Source of the DNA: Cristatella mucedo | Lineage: Eukaryota > Bryozoa > Phylactolaemata > Cristatellidae | Reading direction: 5' to 3' | Assembly: GCA_009760855.2 (NCBI GenBank) | Contig: WPIO01000044.1 | Coordinates: 2,055,393 to 2,119,392, forward strand | DNA length: 64,000 nt | Part shown: piece after piece, positions 50,560 through 61,599 of the stretch | Layout of the letters: every line of letters starts with the position of its first letter | Numbering within the stretch: position 1 is the first letter of the stretch | The notes under the pieces: model-generated | Told to the model about the DNA's origin: nothing | Seen by the model: the letters and a program-made list of their open reading frames with translations, nothing else | Database searches by the model: none | Translations under genes and position numbers: made by a program

Positions 50560-52475
50560 GCGCACACCCACTTTTGCAAACGAGCTGCAACGGCGGAGGC
50601 CTGTACCGCAATCCACTTTAGTTCGCCTCAGATCCACCACAAATTAGCTTCGCAAAGCTCCAACAAGTTTTGAGTATAAAACTAAGCTACATATAAAATT
50701 TACCAACAAAAATTCGCGCGATTCCGCTCTCGAGTTCTCCCGAAGTCCTCTGAAATAGATTGCAGCGTCCGAGGCCAATACCGCAATCCACAGCATTCCA
50801 TCGCACAATGACAGAAATCCTGTGCGAAAAGAATTTTTTTATTGCATATGACAGTACGGTTTGTGAAAATTGCACTAAAAAATTTCACTTGCATTGGCAC
50901 GGCCGTTCTCGTGCAGTGCGCTGCAAATGACTACTGTAGCCCGGGGGCCAATACCGCAATCCACTTCAATCCACCGAATCCACAGCAAAAAATATAAATA
51001 GATTGCACCGAGCTCCAGTTGTATTCCATATGAAAGTGCACAGTGTTGGGTGCAGACCGACGTCAAATAAAAAATTGTGCATCCTTCCACTCTGGCAACT
51101 CTCGGCAATCGCCCGAAGTGACCTGGGGAAATACCACAATCCACTCTATTCCACTGCAAATCATCCTCGAATCGCCACCGCAAAGCTCTAATTGACATTG
51201 CGTATGAGACTAGACTCAGTTCAAAGTGCATCCACAATATTTCACTCCATTGTGCATACGCGTTCTCGTGCAATTCGCTACCATTAACTGGCATTGCCCG
51301 GTCTCAAACCGAAATCCACCTCAATCCTCCGAAATCCACCGCAAAGTGATCATAACGCGTACACTAGAAGCTCCAAATATGATTGCATGCTGCTACTCGC
51401 GCAATTAACTATAATTTCTTCGACCATTCTGCAGCAATGCACTGCAATCGACTGCAATGGCCCCGCCCAATACCGAAATCAACAACAATCGGATGCAAAC
51501 TGCCCCAAAATTGGTTTCTAAATCCTCCGATTTTGAATGCATATTATAAAGCGCACTGTTTAAAGTGCAGCCACGTCATATGAACCAATTACGCTCGTAC
51601 AATCTCAGGCAATGCATAAAAATCTAAGGCAAAGGCTTGGCTCGAAGCAGCAATCTACTGCAATCCGTGGCAAATCGACCACAATTTAGCTGTGTGAAGC
51701 TCCAATTGGCATTGCATTTAACATTTCTGTGTTAAAAGTGAAATCAGAGGTTTTCAAGCTATTTTACACGTTCATGGTCAAAAATGCACGGCAATCGACA
51801 GCAATGGCATGCGCAAATACCACAATCCTGAGGAAAATTGACGAGAAATCGACTGCACCAAGCTCTCATTCTCATTCCACATAACATTTCACTTCGCGGG
51901 CGCATACTTTCAACCCAATCTGTGTGCTCAATCTCGGAAAATGCATAGCAATTGATGGCAATGGCCGAGGCAAATACGGCAATCCATTAGGATCAATAGA
52001 AAATCGTCGGTAAGTGGCTGGGCCAAATCAAATTTTTCTTGCGTGTCACAGCGAACTGTGTTTAAAGTGCAACCGCATCCTTTCAACCAATAGCGAACAT
52101 ACAATCTCGACCAATTAATGACAATCGACAGTACTGGCCCGGGCTAATACCCAAACTTGCGGCCAAGCGACGAGAAATAAGCAAAGCAAAGCTCCAATTG
52201 TCAATACATATAACATTACACTGCGTCCGTAGAGAAACCGAGGCATTTTCAAGCTGCTTTGCTTGGTAACTGTTGACAATGCACGGCAATCGACAGCAGT
52301 TATCGGGACCAATACCATTATCCATAGAAAATAAATAAGATTAGCTGCGTGAAACAGCTATTCTTATTCAGCGTAACGTTTGGTTGTAAGCGTGCACAAT
52401 GTGAACCCTTTTTGCGCGTTCAATCGACGGCAATGCGCGGCAATTGACGGCAGTGGCTCGGGGAAATGCGCCAAT
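50560..52475 (+). repeat. Diverged ~170-bp tandem satellite, about 12 units
   Basis: A landmark like GGCCAATACCGCAATCCA recurs at about 50598, 50772, 50946, 51124, 51299, 51464, 51640, 51811, 51969, 52141, 52304 and 52459, spacing 155-178 bases. Each unit also has a block like GCAAAGCTCCAATTGACATT followed by TTTAAAGTGCA and GCAATGCACGGCAATCGACA. Inside units there are ~10-11 bp subrepeats of CAATCCAC. Divergence between units is high (roughly 25-40 percent by eye). Minus-strand frames such as 50875-51294 are read-through of the repeat. Confidence 0.88.
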
Positions 52476-52925
52476 TTATAACGTAACCTCAGTAATAGGC
52501 GGAAAATTTCTGGGCGATTGTCCCATTTAGATTTCTCTTTGAGGTGAAATATATTTTTGGTGCTGCCCAAAAATACCATTATGTACGCTTGCTAGAATTA
52601 CGGATAGCATTTTTTCCCGTATACGCTTATATTTGCACTTGGTGAGATTACATAATTGTTGTTTATTGCCCAAAATTGAACGCACATATTTGATTTAAAT
52701 GGAAGAACTCTTTAAAAAAAATTGCAATTTCATAACCAATTTATTACTTTAGCTTTGCACAGCCTATTTGTGATCGATTTGAGGTGGATTGCAGAATATT
52801 GCTGCATTGGCAAGGGCTATTTCCGTTTATTGCAATGCACCGACTGAAAGCTAGCATGAACAAAGGCAATATCGAAAAAAATAAAGAAGCTCGATTAACT
52901 CTGGACAGTCTTTGGCCTGCACTTC

Positions 52926-52926
<1 letters not shown>
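52476..52926. other. Unique sequence with an inverted satellite fragment
   Basis: 52770-52845 reads, on the minus strand, GTGCATTGCAATAAACGG, then CAATGCAGCAATATTCTGCA and ATCCACCTCAAATCG, resembling part of the satellite unit in the opposite orientation. The remainder is AT-rich and unrecognised. Confidence 0.45.

Positions 52927-52962
<36 letters not shown>
52927..52962. repeat. (TA)n microsatellite
   Basis: About 18 TA units at the outer edge of the inverted repeat. Confidence 0.93.
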
Positions 52963-52964
<2 letters not shown>

Positions 52965-52966
<2 letters not shown>

Positions 52967-53156
52967 ACATTGTTGGTCTGTCTTGAGGAGCGTAAGCAAA
53001 CTGTGTTGTTCAAGGTATCCCACACTTGCCACGTAGCGTTTGTTCCTAGTTGGTTGACGAACGAGATGATATCGCAGCCTACAAGTTGAGCTATGGATAA
53101 TTGGTAGACTCTGAGCTCTGGGTGAACCTAGAGAGTATACAAGAATCGTACGATCT

Positions 53157-53194
<38 letters not shown>

Positions 53195-53213
53195 ACAGGC
53201 TGTTTACAATATT

Positions 53214-53246
<33 letters not shown>

Positions 53247-53428
53247 CCAGATCGTACGATTCTAGGTTCACCCAGAGTTCAGAGTCTACCGATTTTCCCT
53301 AGCTCAACTGGTGGGCTCTGATACCATCTTATTCGTCAGCCAACTAAGTACAAACACTGCGTGGCAAGTGTGGGATACCTTGGGCATCGCGGCTTGCTTA
53401 CGCCGTTCAAGATTTGTCAACAATGTCA
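52965..53428. repeat. Long inverted repeat, ~200-bp arms
   Basis: Left arm 52965-53170 and right arm 53237-53428 are reverse complements at roughly 80 percent by eye. Shared blocks include AAGGTATCCCACACTTGCCA, GTAGACTCTGA with CTCTGGGTGAACCTAGA, and ATCGTACGATCTGGTATATA. The left arm has a 12-13 base insertion after CCTAGA. Two AT microsatellites (53159-53192 and 53216-53253) sit at the centre around a ~22-base spacer. Confidence 0.88.
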
Positions 53429-53592
53429 GGCTTAGTGTTTCCACCAACATAAGTCAACCGATGGATAATACTTCACCTATCAGCGCGTCTTTTCTGCAGA
53501 ACATCAGTCGGGCAGTACGTCAGGCTGACGCGTCTGGGGACATGCTTCTCAGCCATCACCTCACCATTCGGATGATTCTTTATTGGGGCTAA
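53311..53592 (+). mobile_element. Possible Ty1/copia gag fragment
   Basis: The 93-codon frame contains LSTNTAWQVWDTLGIAACL, then RRSRFVNNVRLSV, and later SHHLTIRMI. The pattern (threonine-rich stretch, W--W-TL, R-R--, then a DDLT-I-like end) resembles the capsid part of copia gag. The left arm of the inverted repeat encodes a related MWDTLNNTVCLRSSRQTNN on the other strand. No protease, integrase or LTR is seen. This is recall-based and tentative. Confidence 0.3.
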
Positions 53593-53599
53593 GCAAATC

Positions 53600-54388
53600 T
53601 AAGTGGGCATTGGCATCTTTTGTGCACACACCCACATGAAGCCTGGCACGCTTGTAAAGAACTATTCAAGTACCAATAGATTCAAAACGCGCTGCAAGCG
53701 TTTCGCTGGATCGGGACTCTGGTGCATTGCATTTACATTTACAAGGATGGATGCCCCAAAGAATCAGCGCTCATTTAAGATGCTTCCAAGGCACGAGAAA
53801 TTATTTTTAAATTTAAATTATTTACAAAACTCCTCGTGCATGCAGCAAATTAGTTCTTTCACCCAGCGTTTACCCGGGAGATTTTAGTAAGTCACTAATA
53901 ACCATCTGCTCCACTGCTCCTAAAATTTTGGTTTCATTACGATGCGAGGCATTTTTGCAAGAGAAGGCGTCAAGGCATCGAGTTTATATATTTGTACTAC
54001 TTTAAATAACAGAAGACCTAGTTAGCATTCCGTATGTATTTCCAAGGAGCAGAAGAAACGATGCGCCGTCAGGACGGCCACATTTGATTGCCCAGTACCG
54101 AATCAAATTTACAATGTATTGTGTTGCCTTTTCCTTAGAAGTCTAGAATTTTCATGTTCTAAAGCCGAATTAGACTTTTTCTGTCCGATGAATTTTGCTA
54201 GACTTTGTAAATATATAATCGGCACATTGGCGGCGATATTAGATTTCGTTATAAAATTTGACCTCGAGGTTGAATTCGTAACATTTCTACCTCTGTAGCT
54301 ACCGTGAATACCAAGATCAACAATCGCTCAAATTTCATGCTTGCACCGCTAAGAAAACGCACAATTTTGTTTACCACAGCTCTTCTGG
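53600..54388. other. No recognised feature
   Basis: Unique-looking AT-rich sequence. The 94-codon frame at 53603-53887 has no recognised motif. Confidence 0.45.
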
Positions 54389-54530
54389 TAATATCTGTGA
54401 CTGTAAATGAACTCTGTTGCTCGCTACTGGCATGCCTCCCTACCGGTGCAATAAAACGCCAACAGTCTGTGCAAATCTCTGCAGCTAGACACTTTGTGGT
54501 GAACGTCGCAACTACCGCATTACACTAATT
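54389..54530 (+). mobile_element. LINE A internal fragment
   Basis: Reads NELCCSLLACLPTGAIKRQQ, then SVQISAARHFV, matching DFCNSLLAGLPACAIRRLQL and VQNSAARLVC of LINE A. Both flanks are unrelated, so only a ~140-base internal piece is left. Confidence 0.7.
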
Positions 54531-54592
54531 CTCACCAAACTTCACTCGCTCCTCCATTAAGCAGCGTATAGAGTTGTAATGCAATTTAATAT

Positions 54593-55305
54593 AACTTTAT
54601 CTGTATCTCCACAAAGCCACAAAGACTATATTGAAGTTACAAAAGAGAGTTTCGTATAGCACATTTGAAAGCCTAAGTGGCTTTCGGTACGCATTCGATA
54701 GCCAACAGACTTCACCTCGAAAAACAAATGGTAAGGGAGAAGCATAGCTGAGTCAGGAGAGCAGTTGAGGTAGTAAGTAGCTTGGTAGTAGCATCTCAGG
54801 ACGACTGGAAATGATGCGCTATAGGCGGCAGCACGAGAGTAGTTTACGTTGCGTAAGAATTGCGAGAGTTCCAGCCTAGGACCTGCAGATGAAACAGCTA
54901 ATCTATTGCTCATCCAAGACCTGAGGGCACGAGGAGGCTGAAACTGGTGCAGCAGTTCAGATAGGTATGGAGGAGCCGAGCCTTGGCGTGCCTTGCGGGT
55001 TAGCGTAAGAACTTTGCTCTGCATCCGTTGATCAACCAGCAGCTGTCCAAGGTCTTTGAGTAAAGAAGATACATAGTCAAATCTCTGGGATATTTTAAAC
55101 TTCCCTTGCAGCCATATTAATTGCCAACCACAGTGGCCAAGTGGCTTTTTTCGGTTGCCCAGCCAAAAAGGACTTACAATAATCTAGCCGAAAGAGAACC
55201 GAGAAGCTAGTTAAATTTTTTGGAAGCCACCGTGGAAGACAGCTCCTAATCTTAGATAGGGATCGGAAGAGGTGCTAAACTGTGGAAGCACTCTTTTTAA
55301 TGAAG
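54593..55305 (-). mobile_element. LINE C copy, decayed
   Basis: Minus-strand 54626-55024 encodes KVLTLTRKARQGSAPPYLSE, then LLHQFQPPRALRS, with deletions. Upstream sequence to about 55305 matches the PLLK and LDYC regions of the copy at 40915. It is more diverged than the copies at 40915 and 46575. Confidence 0.8.
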
Positions 55306-55344
55306 ATCATGTATTGATGTATGTATGACATTCTCATAGGAATG

Positions 55345-56425
55345 GCAGCAACTCTCTTAAATTGGATGACGAAAAAACCAACTTACTATTTATGGTCAAA
55401 CTAAGCGTGATTTAGAAATTGGGAAACCTTGCGCTCAAAATTAACTCGGCCAACATATCTCCGGTTGAATCTGCACGTAGTCTAGGTGTCCTGTTCCAAA
55501 GCGACCTGTCATTAGACGACCACACAGCTTCGCAGTCAAGTCTGCCTACTTTGAGCTACATAACATTGCTAAAATTTGGGCTTGCTTAGACAAAGATATT
55601 ACATCGAAACTGGTCCATGCATTTGTGACATGCCTTCTCGACCTCCATAACTCGCTGCTTGCTGGTCTACCGGTGTGTGTAATCAGGCGCTTACAGTTGG
55701 TGCAAAACTCTGCAGCTAGGTTCGTCTGTCGTAAGCGTCTCCATTGCCACATTGCACCACTTCTCGCCGACATGCACGGGCTCGCTCTCAAGCTTCAGCG
55801 TATCGACTTCGAGGTTCTGTCACTTCCTTTTAGGTCACTACATTCTCTGGCTCCAGTCTACCTATCAGAACTACTCCACCAGGCGAAGAATAGTACAGCC
55901 CGCTGTTCTGACGAATCTTTTAGCCATACCTCGTACGAACTTCAAAACCGTTTGAGACCTTGCCTCGAAGAGCCCTACTGGCACACTAGGTGAGGCGTTT
56001 ACTTTTCGAGACCTCGGTCCCGAAGTCAAGGGTTCGAATCCTGCAGTGTGCGATCCTTTATTACCACTGCAAGCAGTGGTGATAGCCGTGAAGGATGTTC
56101 TGTCGCAGTACAAAAGAGTCTGTTGATTCAGCTAGTATTTATTTTTAGTTCCCATGCTCCCAAAACCTAGAACAACGGATGCACGTCGAAATGTCCCCCA
56201 ACATGACGTTTAAAAAGAAGTTTCAAAAGCATCTATTTATTACAGCATTTGGTGTGTCTTTGTGATTCGTCTCTCGTGTTCATGTACCTGCTTACGCGAT
56301 GGGTACCTGCTGTTTGCGGATTTTACCGCCAATCTTTTGGTAATGCTTTCTACACAGCATCTGTAAAGCGGCTAGAAAGAGATTTGGTTCTCTGAGGGCG
56401 CTATGCAAATATATTATGATTATTA
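55345..56425 (+). mobile_element. LINE A copy interrupted by SINE A
   Basis: The first part, 55345-55970, includes ESARSLGVLFQSDLSLDDH (out of frame in places), LHNSLLAGLPVCVIRRLQLV (55645-55705), and HIAPLLADMHGL. The element resumes at 56143 (CATGCTCCCAAAACCTAGAA) and ends with hairpin GCGGCTAGAAAGAGATTTGG and ATTATTATC at about 56425. The SINE lies between the two parts. Confidence 0.85.
55971..56142 (+). mobile_element. SINE A copy inserted in LINE A
   Basis: Head ACTGGCACACTAGGTGAGGC, B box GGTTCGAATCC at about 56030, body GCAAGCAGTGGTGATAGCCG, tail GAGTCTGTTGATTCAGCTAG. The LINE is continuous across it. No clear target duplication. Confidence 0.85.
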
Positions 56426-56454
56426 TCAATATTAAGTTTCAAAATTTAGGCAGC

Positions 56455-56690
56455 CCAGGGCTCTGTCACTCGCTTTTAGGTTGACTCTCCTCCTCGCCTA
56501 CCTATAAATAATAGCTTCTAATCAAGCCTGCCGATGCACCACCCGCTCTCCTGACAGGTCATTTGGTTGTGCCTCTAGCGAACTTCAAATCCCTGGTGGG
56601 CAAAATAAAACCAATAAACAAATATGAAATACCAAAGAAGATTTTTTCTCTAGGAAGGCACTATATATTTTGTTATCATTATCCTTACTA
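56455..56690 (+). mobile_element. LINE A remnant, heavily decayed
   Basis: CACTCGCTTTTAGGTTGACT, CTCGCCTACCTATAAATAAT and CTAGCGAACTTCAAATCCCT match LINE A in order. It ends in AAGATTTTTTCTCTAGGAAG and ATTATCATTA. Confidence 0.6.
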
Positions 56691-57004
56691 TAAAGAAGGG
56701 GCTTAAGGGAACCTTAAGCAATTGAAAGCGAAGCACTCCACTAAGCGATGAGGTCGGCGTGGATTATCGAATACAATCTTAGTGTAACCCGAAAGTTGGA
56801 ACACCCAACCCTTCGGATTGGGTCAGCTGGAGACGCCTGCCCGCTCTTCGTAGCCACGCTCGAGCGTTCGCGTGTCGCCAAAACAGCTTTTCTAGACGTC
56901 CGTAGATAACGTAAGCAAATCACGCACAGCCTTAACTAGGAACCTGTTGGCTACGGTTTATTCAGCGGGCCTGTTAGTAGCGTGTTAGACGTGTCTCCTT
57001 ATAA
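56691..57004. other. No recognised feature
   Basis: Contains a short imperfect palindrome near 56810-56825 (AACCCTTCGGATTGGGT). No gene or repeat recognised. Confidence 0.4.
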
Positions 57005-57079
57005 TAATAAATATAATAATTCATTGATATAGCACCCCAATAGAATTTAATCTCTATTCAGGCGCTTCACATATATCGG

Positions 57080-57080
<1 letters not shown>
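57005..57080 (-). mobile_element. SINE B tail fragment
   Basis: TATAGCACCCCAATAGAATT, then TAATCTCTATTCAGGCGCTT, the reverse-oriented SINE B tail. The head is replaced by a CT microsatellite. Confidence 0.75.

Positions 57081-57138
<58 letters not shown>
57081..57138. repeat. (CT)n microsatellite
   Basis: About 29 CT units abutting the SINE B fragment. Confidence 0.94.
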
Positions 57139-57144
<6 letters not shown>

Positions 57145-57909
57145 AATACTCGTTACTCATTTAGTGCTTCTGGACTGTTCGATCTACACCTGCTAATACG
57201 TCCTGGGTCGGCTAAACTCCTGGAATAGAAACTAGCAAGATCGGCAGCAAGCAACTCTAGCTCTCATCCAACCTTTCTATGCAGGCGCTCCGCTCCCAAT
57301 GTCCCATGGTTGGCAGGTAGGGGGGGCAGCCGCTCAAGGACTCCCCGGCTTTACCTTGACTCACCCAGTACACAACTTAGCGATCCGAATGAGCAAGACA
57401 AAGCTAAGCGGTGGTGGTGCACTCGGAATAGCTAGGTAATACTTGACTTCCAATGCCGATAGCTGGTCACGGCTATCGCTAGACACTTCATTTCGGCCGA
57501 TTGTCTCAACAGCCGACCTGACTGTCGGTTCGCGCTCTGCCAGTTGTTCCCCATTTAATTCCACGCAGTAACTCTTCCGCCAGCTACATGTAAGACATTA
57601 TTTGAAACCGGTCTTCCTACTGATTTATTACTAAATCGCTCTCGTGCCACTAGCTATTTGTCTCATGCACTATGCCCAACTTTCGAGGGAACCTGTGGTC
57701 CATTCGCATACCTTTGGTCACTATCCATGCTTGGCTGAGCTAGACGCCTCACACAACCTATGTCACCCCTCTAGCACACGGCCTGAACTGCCAATCTAGC
57801 TTGTAATCCAACCTATATCCCTTCCTTGCTTTGATCACTCTGAGCGCTACCTTCACACTTCTTCCACTGCCAAGCTTGAGTAAGAGCATATTTTTAATAA
57901 AAGCATACT
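57139..57909. other. No recognised feature
   Basis: Unique-looking sequence without coding or repeat matches. Confidence 0.45.
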
Positions 57910-57976
57910 TAAAATAACAGCATATTGCCAAAACCAAGGCCTGCTTAGATAAGAATGCGACAGACAAACTTGCAAA
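57910..57976 (+). mobile_element. LINE A internal fragment
   Basis: ATTGCCAAAACCAAGGCCTG, then CTTAGATAAGAATGCGACAG, matches the LINE A segment encoding IAKTRACLDKDT. Only about 65 bases. Confidence 0.55.
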
Positions 57977-58324
57977 CAATGGTGAAGATAGCATCTAAAT
58001 TATAGCAATTTCCTCTATTCAGGACTCCCGGCCTGTGCCCGTAGTTGGCTGCTGTTGTTGCAAAACTCAGCGCATCGTCTGGTCTGTCGACGACGGCGTA
58101 GCTGTCACGTCACATGACTTGGGTCACACCGGCTCCCTGCGAAGCACCCTCAGAAACTCTTCCGATTCACCGAACAGCCCACTACCGATCCATGCACTAC
58201 TGAACCGCAAGCCCGAAGCGACAATGTTCCGGCGCTCCGCTTGTAGCTGCTAGCCTTTAGTGCACTCGTCGTGCCGCCTCAGCTGCGACAATGGGAGACC
58301 GTGCAGCCACGCTCCGCTTGGTGT
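57977..58324. other. No recognised feature
   Basis: GC content rises toward the downstream gene. No coding homology seen. Confidence 0.4.
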
Positions 58325-58487
58325 GAGCCGTGACGGCACACTAGGTAATGCGGTTGCTTTTCACGATCTCGGTCCCGAGTTCGAATCCTGCAGTGGGTAA
58401 TCCTTTACTGCCACTGCAAGCGGTGGCGATAGCCGCCAAGGCTCTTCTGTCGCTATACAAAAGATGCTGTTAAATCAGCTAGTATTT
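58325..58487 (+). mobile_element. SINE A copy
   Basis: Head GCCGTGACGGCACACTAGG, then TCTCGGTCCCGAGTTCGAAT with a small deletion before the B box, body GCAAGCGGTGGCGATAGCCG, tail ATGCTGTTAAATCAGCTAGT. Confidence 0.9.
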
Positions 58488-58559
58488 CTTTATTTAGCCC
58501 AGCGGCAAGGCACTCGCAGCCCGGTCGCATTGTTTAAAGTACGAAACAGGCAATTCTTC

Positions 58560-59763
58560 TACGGACGCTGCCAGCGGAGGCGGCCGCGCTCCGGCTCTCC
58601 TCTTGCTACACGTAAACGAGGCTGTTGAATTAGCTGACATCCACTATCGGAATTCGCGCAGCAGCTCCTCCGAGCGTCGGGCCGGAGCGGACGTTAGCGC
58701 GCGCAGACAGATCGTCGACGACGCGGACGCCCCGAGGACGGAACCGATCTAGGCAGTCAATGCATGGTAAAAGAGCGCCTGGCGCCTGCGATCGAGCGCC
58801 CACGGGCGTCCACGATACGACCTAGCGGATACCGCGGCCCCAACCAGTACCCGCGACGGTTAATAAATGGAATAGCTGGCGCGGCGACATGGCGCGTGGT
58901 GGACCTCAGGGCGGGTGGGGTGTAATTATATCTATGGAAGGAAATACCGCCACGCAAACTTGCGCAGAGCTGTAGTTCTTGGCTAATGAAGTACAAGCTC
59001 GATATTTATAGCGAGCCGTTCAACACGCGTACTTAAATGAAAGAAGCAGTCTCAACACCGCCGTCCGGAAGACGTGCCGGCGGTTTACGGGGAGTAGCGG
59101 CGGGTCCAAGTTTCCGTTCTGAGCGAGGCAGATAGTGCAGCTGTGCGCGTTACGACGCGCTTCGCTGTAGTTGAACCAGTCTCCCAGTTCCTCGTGGGTA
59201 GCGGCAGCACATTGTGCAGGCGATCCAGATTACTCCCGTCTATCGACCCGGCGCACAATCAGCAACCGGCGCGCCAAGCGTGACCTTTGACATCGGATAC
59301 CTTTCCTGGGCGATAATAACAGATCCGACCGGGCCGGAGGCCCGTAGGCCCCTGCATTACTCAAGTTTAGCTACTGGCTGGCTACCGTGTAGCGTAGGTG
59401 AGTACGCGCCTGCGTCTGCAAGCGCATGAATATATGTTGGCTAATCACTGCAGCTTGCATCAGTTGCTGCGCTTCCTGCTCCATTTCCACGAGATTGCCA
59501 CGGCCAGCCATTGGCTTCCCCTGAGCTAGCTAATTTGTTCACCCCCAGCCTTACGACAGGCGTCTCATGCCCCGAGTCTCGCTAGTTCTAGTTCTAGGCT
59601 CGCGCTGTGTCGGGTAGCGTCGGCTCGAATGCTTCTTTGTCGCTCGACAAAGCCGTCGGCGTTCCTTACACGCGCCCCGGCTCGTCGGCGACCGGTGACT
59701 TCTTAACGCTAGCTTGACTGAGCCGGATGCTCTCGTTCGCATAGCAGATCGGCCGTAGCGAAA
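58560..59763 (+). promoter_or_regulatory. CpG-rich upstream region of the ERC/ELKS gene
   Basis: From about 58560 the sequence becomes CpG-dense and stays so through the first exon, in contrast to the rest of the window. A TATA-like GATATTTATA lies at 59001-59010. The transcription start is unknown and a noncoding 5' exon is possible. The in-frame stop nearest the start codon is TGA at 59719-59721. Confidence 0.5.
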
Positions 59764-60876
59764 ATGTCAAAGCCGAAAGCCGCGGCGGCGAGCTCCGTGC
59801 GCAGCGCCAGCCCCGCCAGCTTTGCGACCAGCTCGCCGAAGCCGAGCCAGAAAAGACCGCACGTTGGTGCAGCGGCAACGTGGACTTCGACCGGCAAAGG
59901 CAGCAGCAGCAGCAGCCTGGTCGGTGGCGACCACATGACAGGCGCCGACTACAATGGTGATGGACTCGGTGCCGTCAAGCACAGCGTCGCCTCCTCCGAC
60001 TCGATGAGAAGCCACGGCTCTCCACATCTGACCAGATCCCAAAAACTGGACAGAAGTTCGGCCGATAGCGACCTCGCAGCCACTGCTGCCGCCTCGCGAG
60101 CACTAGAGAGTTTCGCGGACCTGTACGGCTCCCTGAGCCGGCACGGCACGCTGCCGTTGCCCCAGCCGCGCTCCCTACCGCCAGGTGCGGACGAATACCC
60201 GACGTACGTCGCCGCCAGCTCCGTGAGCAGGGCCGATGCTCAAGCCAGCAGCCGAAGCGAAGCTCGCGGCTCACTCGGCCGCCTCAACGACGTCGGCGAC
60301 CAGAGGCAGGCCGTGCTGCCGCCGCCCGAAAGCGGGTGCTCGGCGCCTGACAGCAAGTTCGGCTCGCTGGATCGGACCGCCGCGCTGCGCCACTACGGCT
60401 ACCGCGACAGGTCGCTGGAGCGCTCCGGCGAGTATGCGCACAGCTGGAGGGTGCAGCGCAACCGCTCCCTCGACCGCGACTACCCGCTGCTGGCCGTCAG
60501 CAGCCACTCCCTGGAGCGCTGCGCGCCCGACGACGACGGGGGTGACGGTCGTGGCGGTGGCGGCGACGAGGACTCGGCATCTTTACGCTATGCACATAGT
60601 CACGGCAGCCATGGCAGCATCGGCAGCCATGCCGGCCAGCAGAGCCACAGCCTGCTGATCGTGCGACTGCAGACGCAGCTGCTCGAGGTGGGCAAGGAGC
60701 TGACCGACCGTCAGAAAGAGCTCGAGCAGAACAAGTCGCAGCTCAACTCGTACATAGCATCGGTGAAGACGTTCTGGAGCCCCGAGCTGAAGAAGGAGCG
60801 AGCTTCGCGCAAGGAGGAGGCGGCCAAAGCCGCACGGTTCGCCGACCAGCTCAGGCAGTTGCAGAACGACAAGCAG
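59764..60876 (+). CDS. ERC/ELKS/Bruchpilot active-zone scaffold, first coding exon
   Basis: A 371-codon exon ending in phase 0 at CAG followed by GTACAA. Residues 1-290 are low-complexity, Ser/Ala/Arg-rich and disordered-looking. They contain repeated SLDR/SLER motifs (GSLDR, RSLER, RSLDR, HSLER), also typical of the Drosophila Bruchpilot N terminus as I recall it. A coiled coil follows from about 297 (LQTQLLEVGKELTDRQKELE). The diagnostic ERC block SVKTFWSPELKKERASRKEE lies at about 335-354 (Phe337), where human ERC1 and fly Brp have SIKTFWSPELKKERALRK. These proteins organise the presynaptic cytomatrix and calcium channels, and in vertebrates bind RIM, liprin and Rab6. The start is the first ATG after an in-frame stop, with A at -3. 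The remaining coiled-coil exons lie beyond 64000. Confidence 0.93.
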
Positions 60877-61599
60877 GTACAAGCAGCCCCTGACAGCTGG
60901 TTGGCTGGCTGCAACCAGCCAACAGTGGCCAGCTGCCAGCTGTACTCACCCAGCTTCTGTGGTGCTGCTTCTCGCATGAAAATGAACCTGCTGAAATGTT
61001 TAAATGTTTTTACGGTGCTTTACACGAATCACCCGTCTGCAGATAGCCATATTTGCTAGGCATGCTCACTTTTGCAGTGTCAAGACACGGTTTGCTGAGG
61101 ACTGTTGCACTAACCTACACCCTTTGTTCGTCCAGCCCCCTTTGCCCTATGGCCTTGTATAATTTGTCAGCTCAAGCCTGTGTCTCTGTGTGAGAGTGTG
61201 CTCACCGGCGCACTAACTTATGCTTGCGTTCATGTCTGCGCTGCACGAAGCTTGTGCAGGCTTCTAGTGTCAGTCGTTGGGGTGGGAAGAAGCTGTGCAT
61301 TTTTGCTTGGTGAATTGTTTCATCTAAAGCTTCTCCCCATTGGCTGCCTCAAACCGATCGAGGTTTCCTGTCCGTTGTTTACCAAGTGGTTGGGGGTTTC
61401 CGGTGGTCGGTTGGTTGGTCGGTGAGGCTTTGGGCTGCTTGCTCAGCTAACCTGCCAGTGTACCGGTCGACTGATCCTCAGTTCCTGGACTCCAAATCTA
61501 TAAATGCATAGTTTGCCAAGCCAAATAGGGTGGCTTAATCCCCTATAGAAAAGCGTGGTCGATTTGGATATGAAGAAGACCCCCTCCATTTGCATATCG

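Noticed and set aside
50875..51294. 139-codon minus-strand open frame with repeated DCGI motifs
   Set aside because: The repeated peptide is the translation of the ~170-bp satellite. Neighbouring units break the frame.
53330..53345. Copia-type primer-binding site (reverse complement near 53325-53340 resembles TGGTATCAGAGC)
   Set aside because: It lies on the strand opposite to the gag-like frame and no LTR is visible, so it is probably chance.
60236..60658. Ala/Thr-rich 140-codon frame overlapping the ERC exon, and several minus-strand frames there
   Set aside because: Shadow frames of a GC-rich true exon. Only the 59764 frame has family motifs and coiled-coil character.
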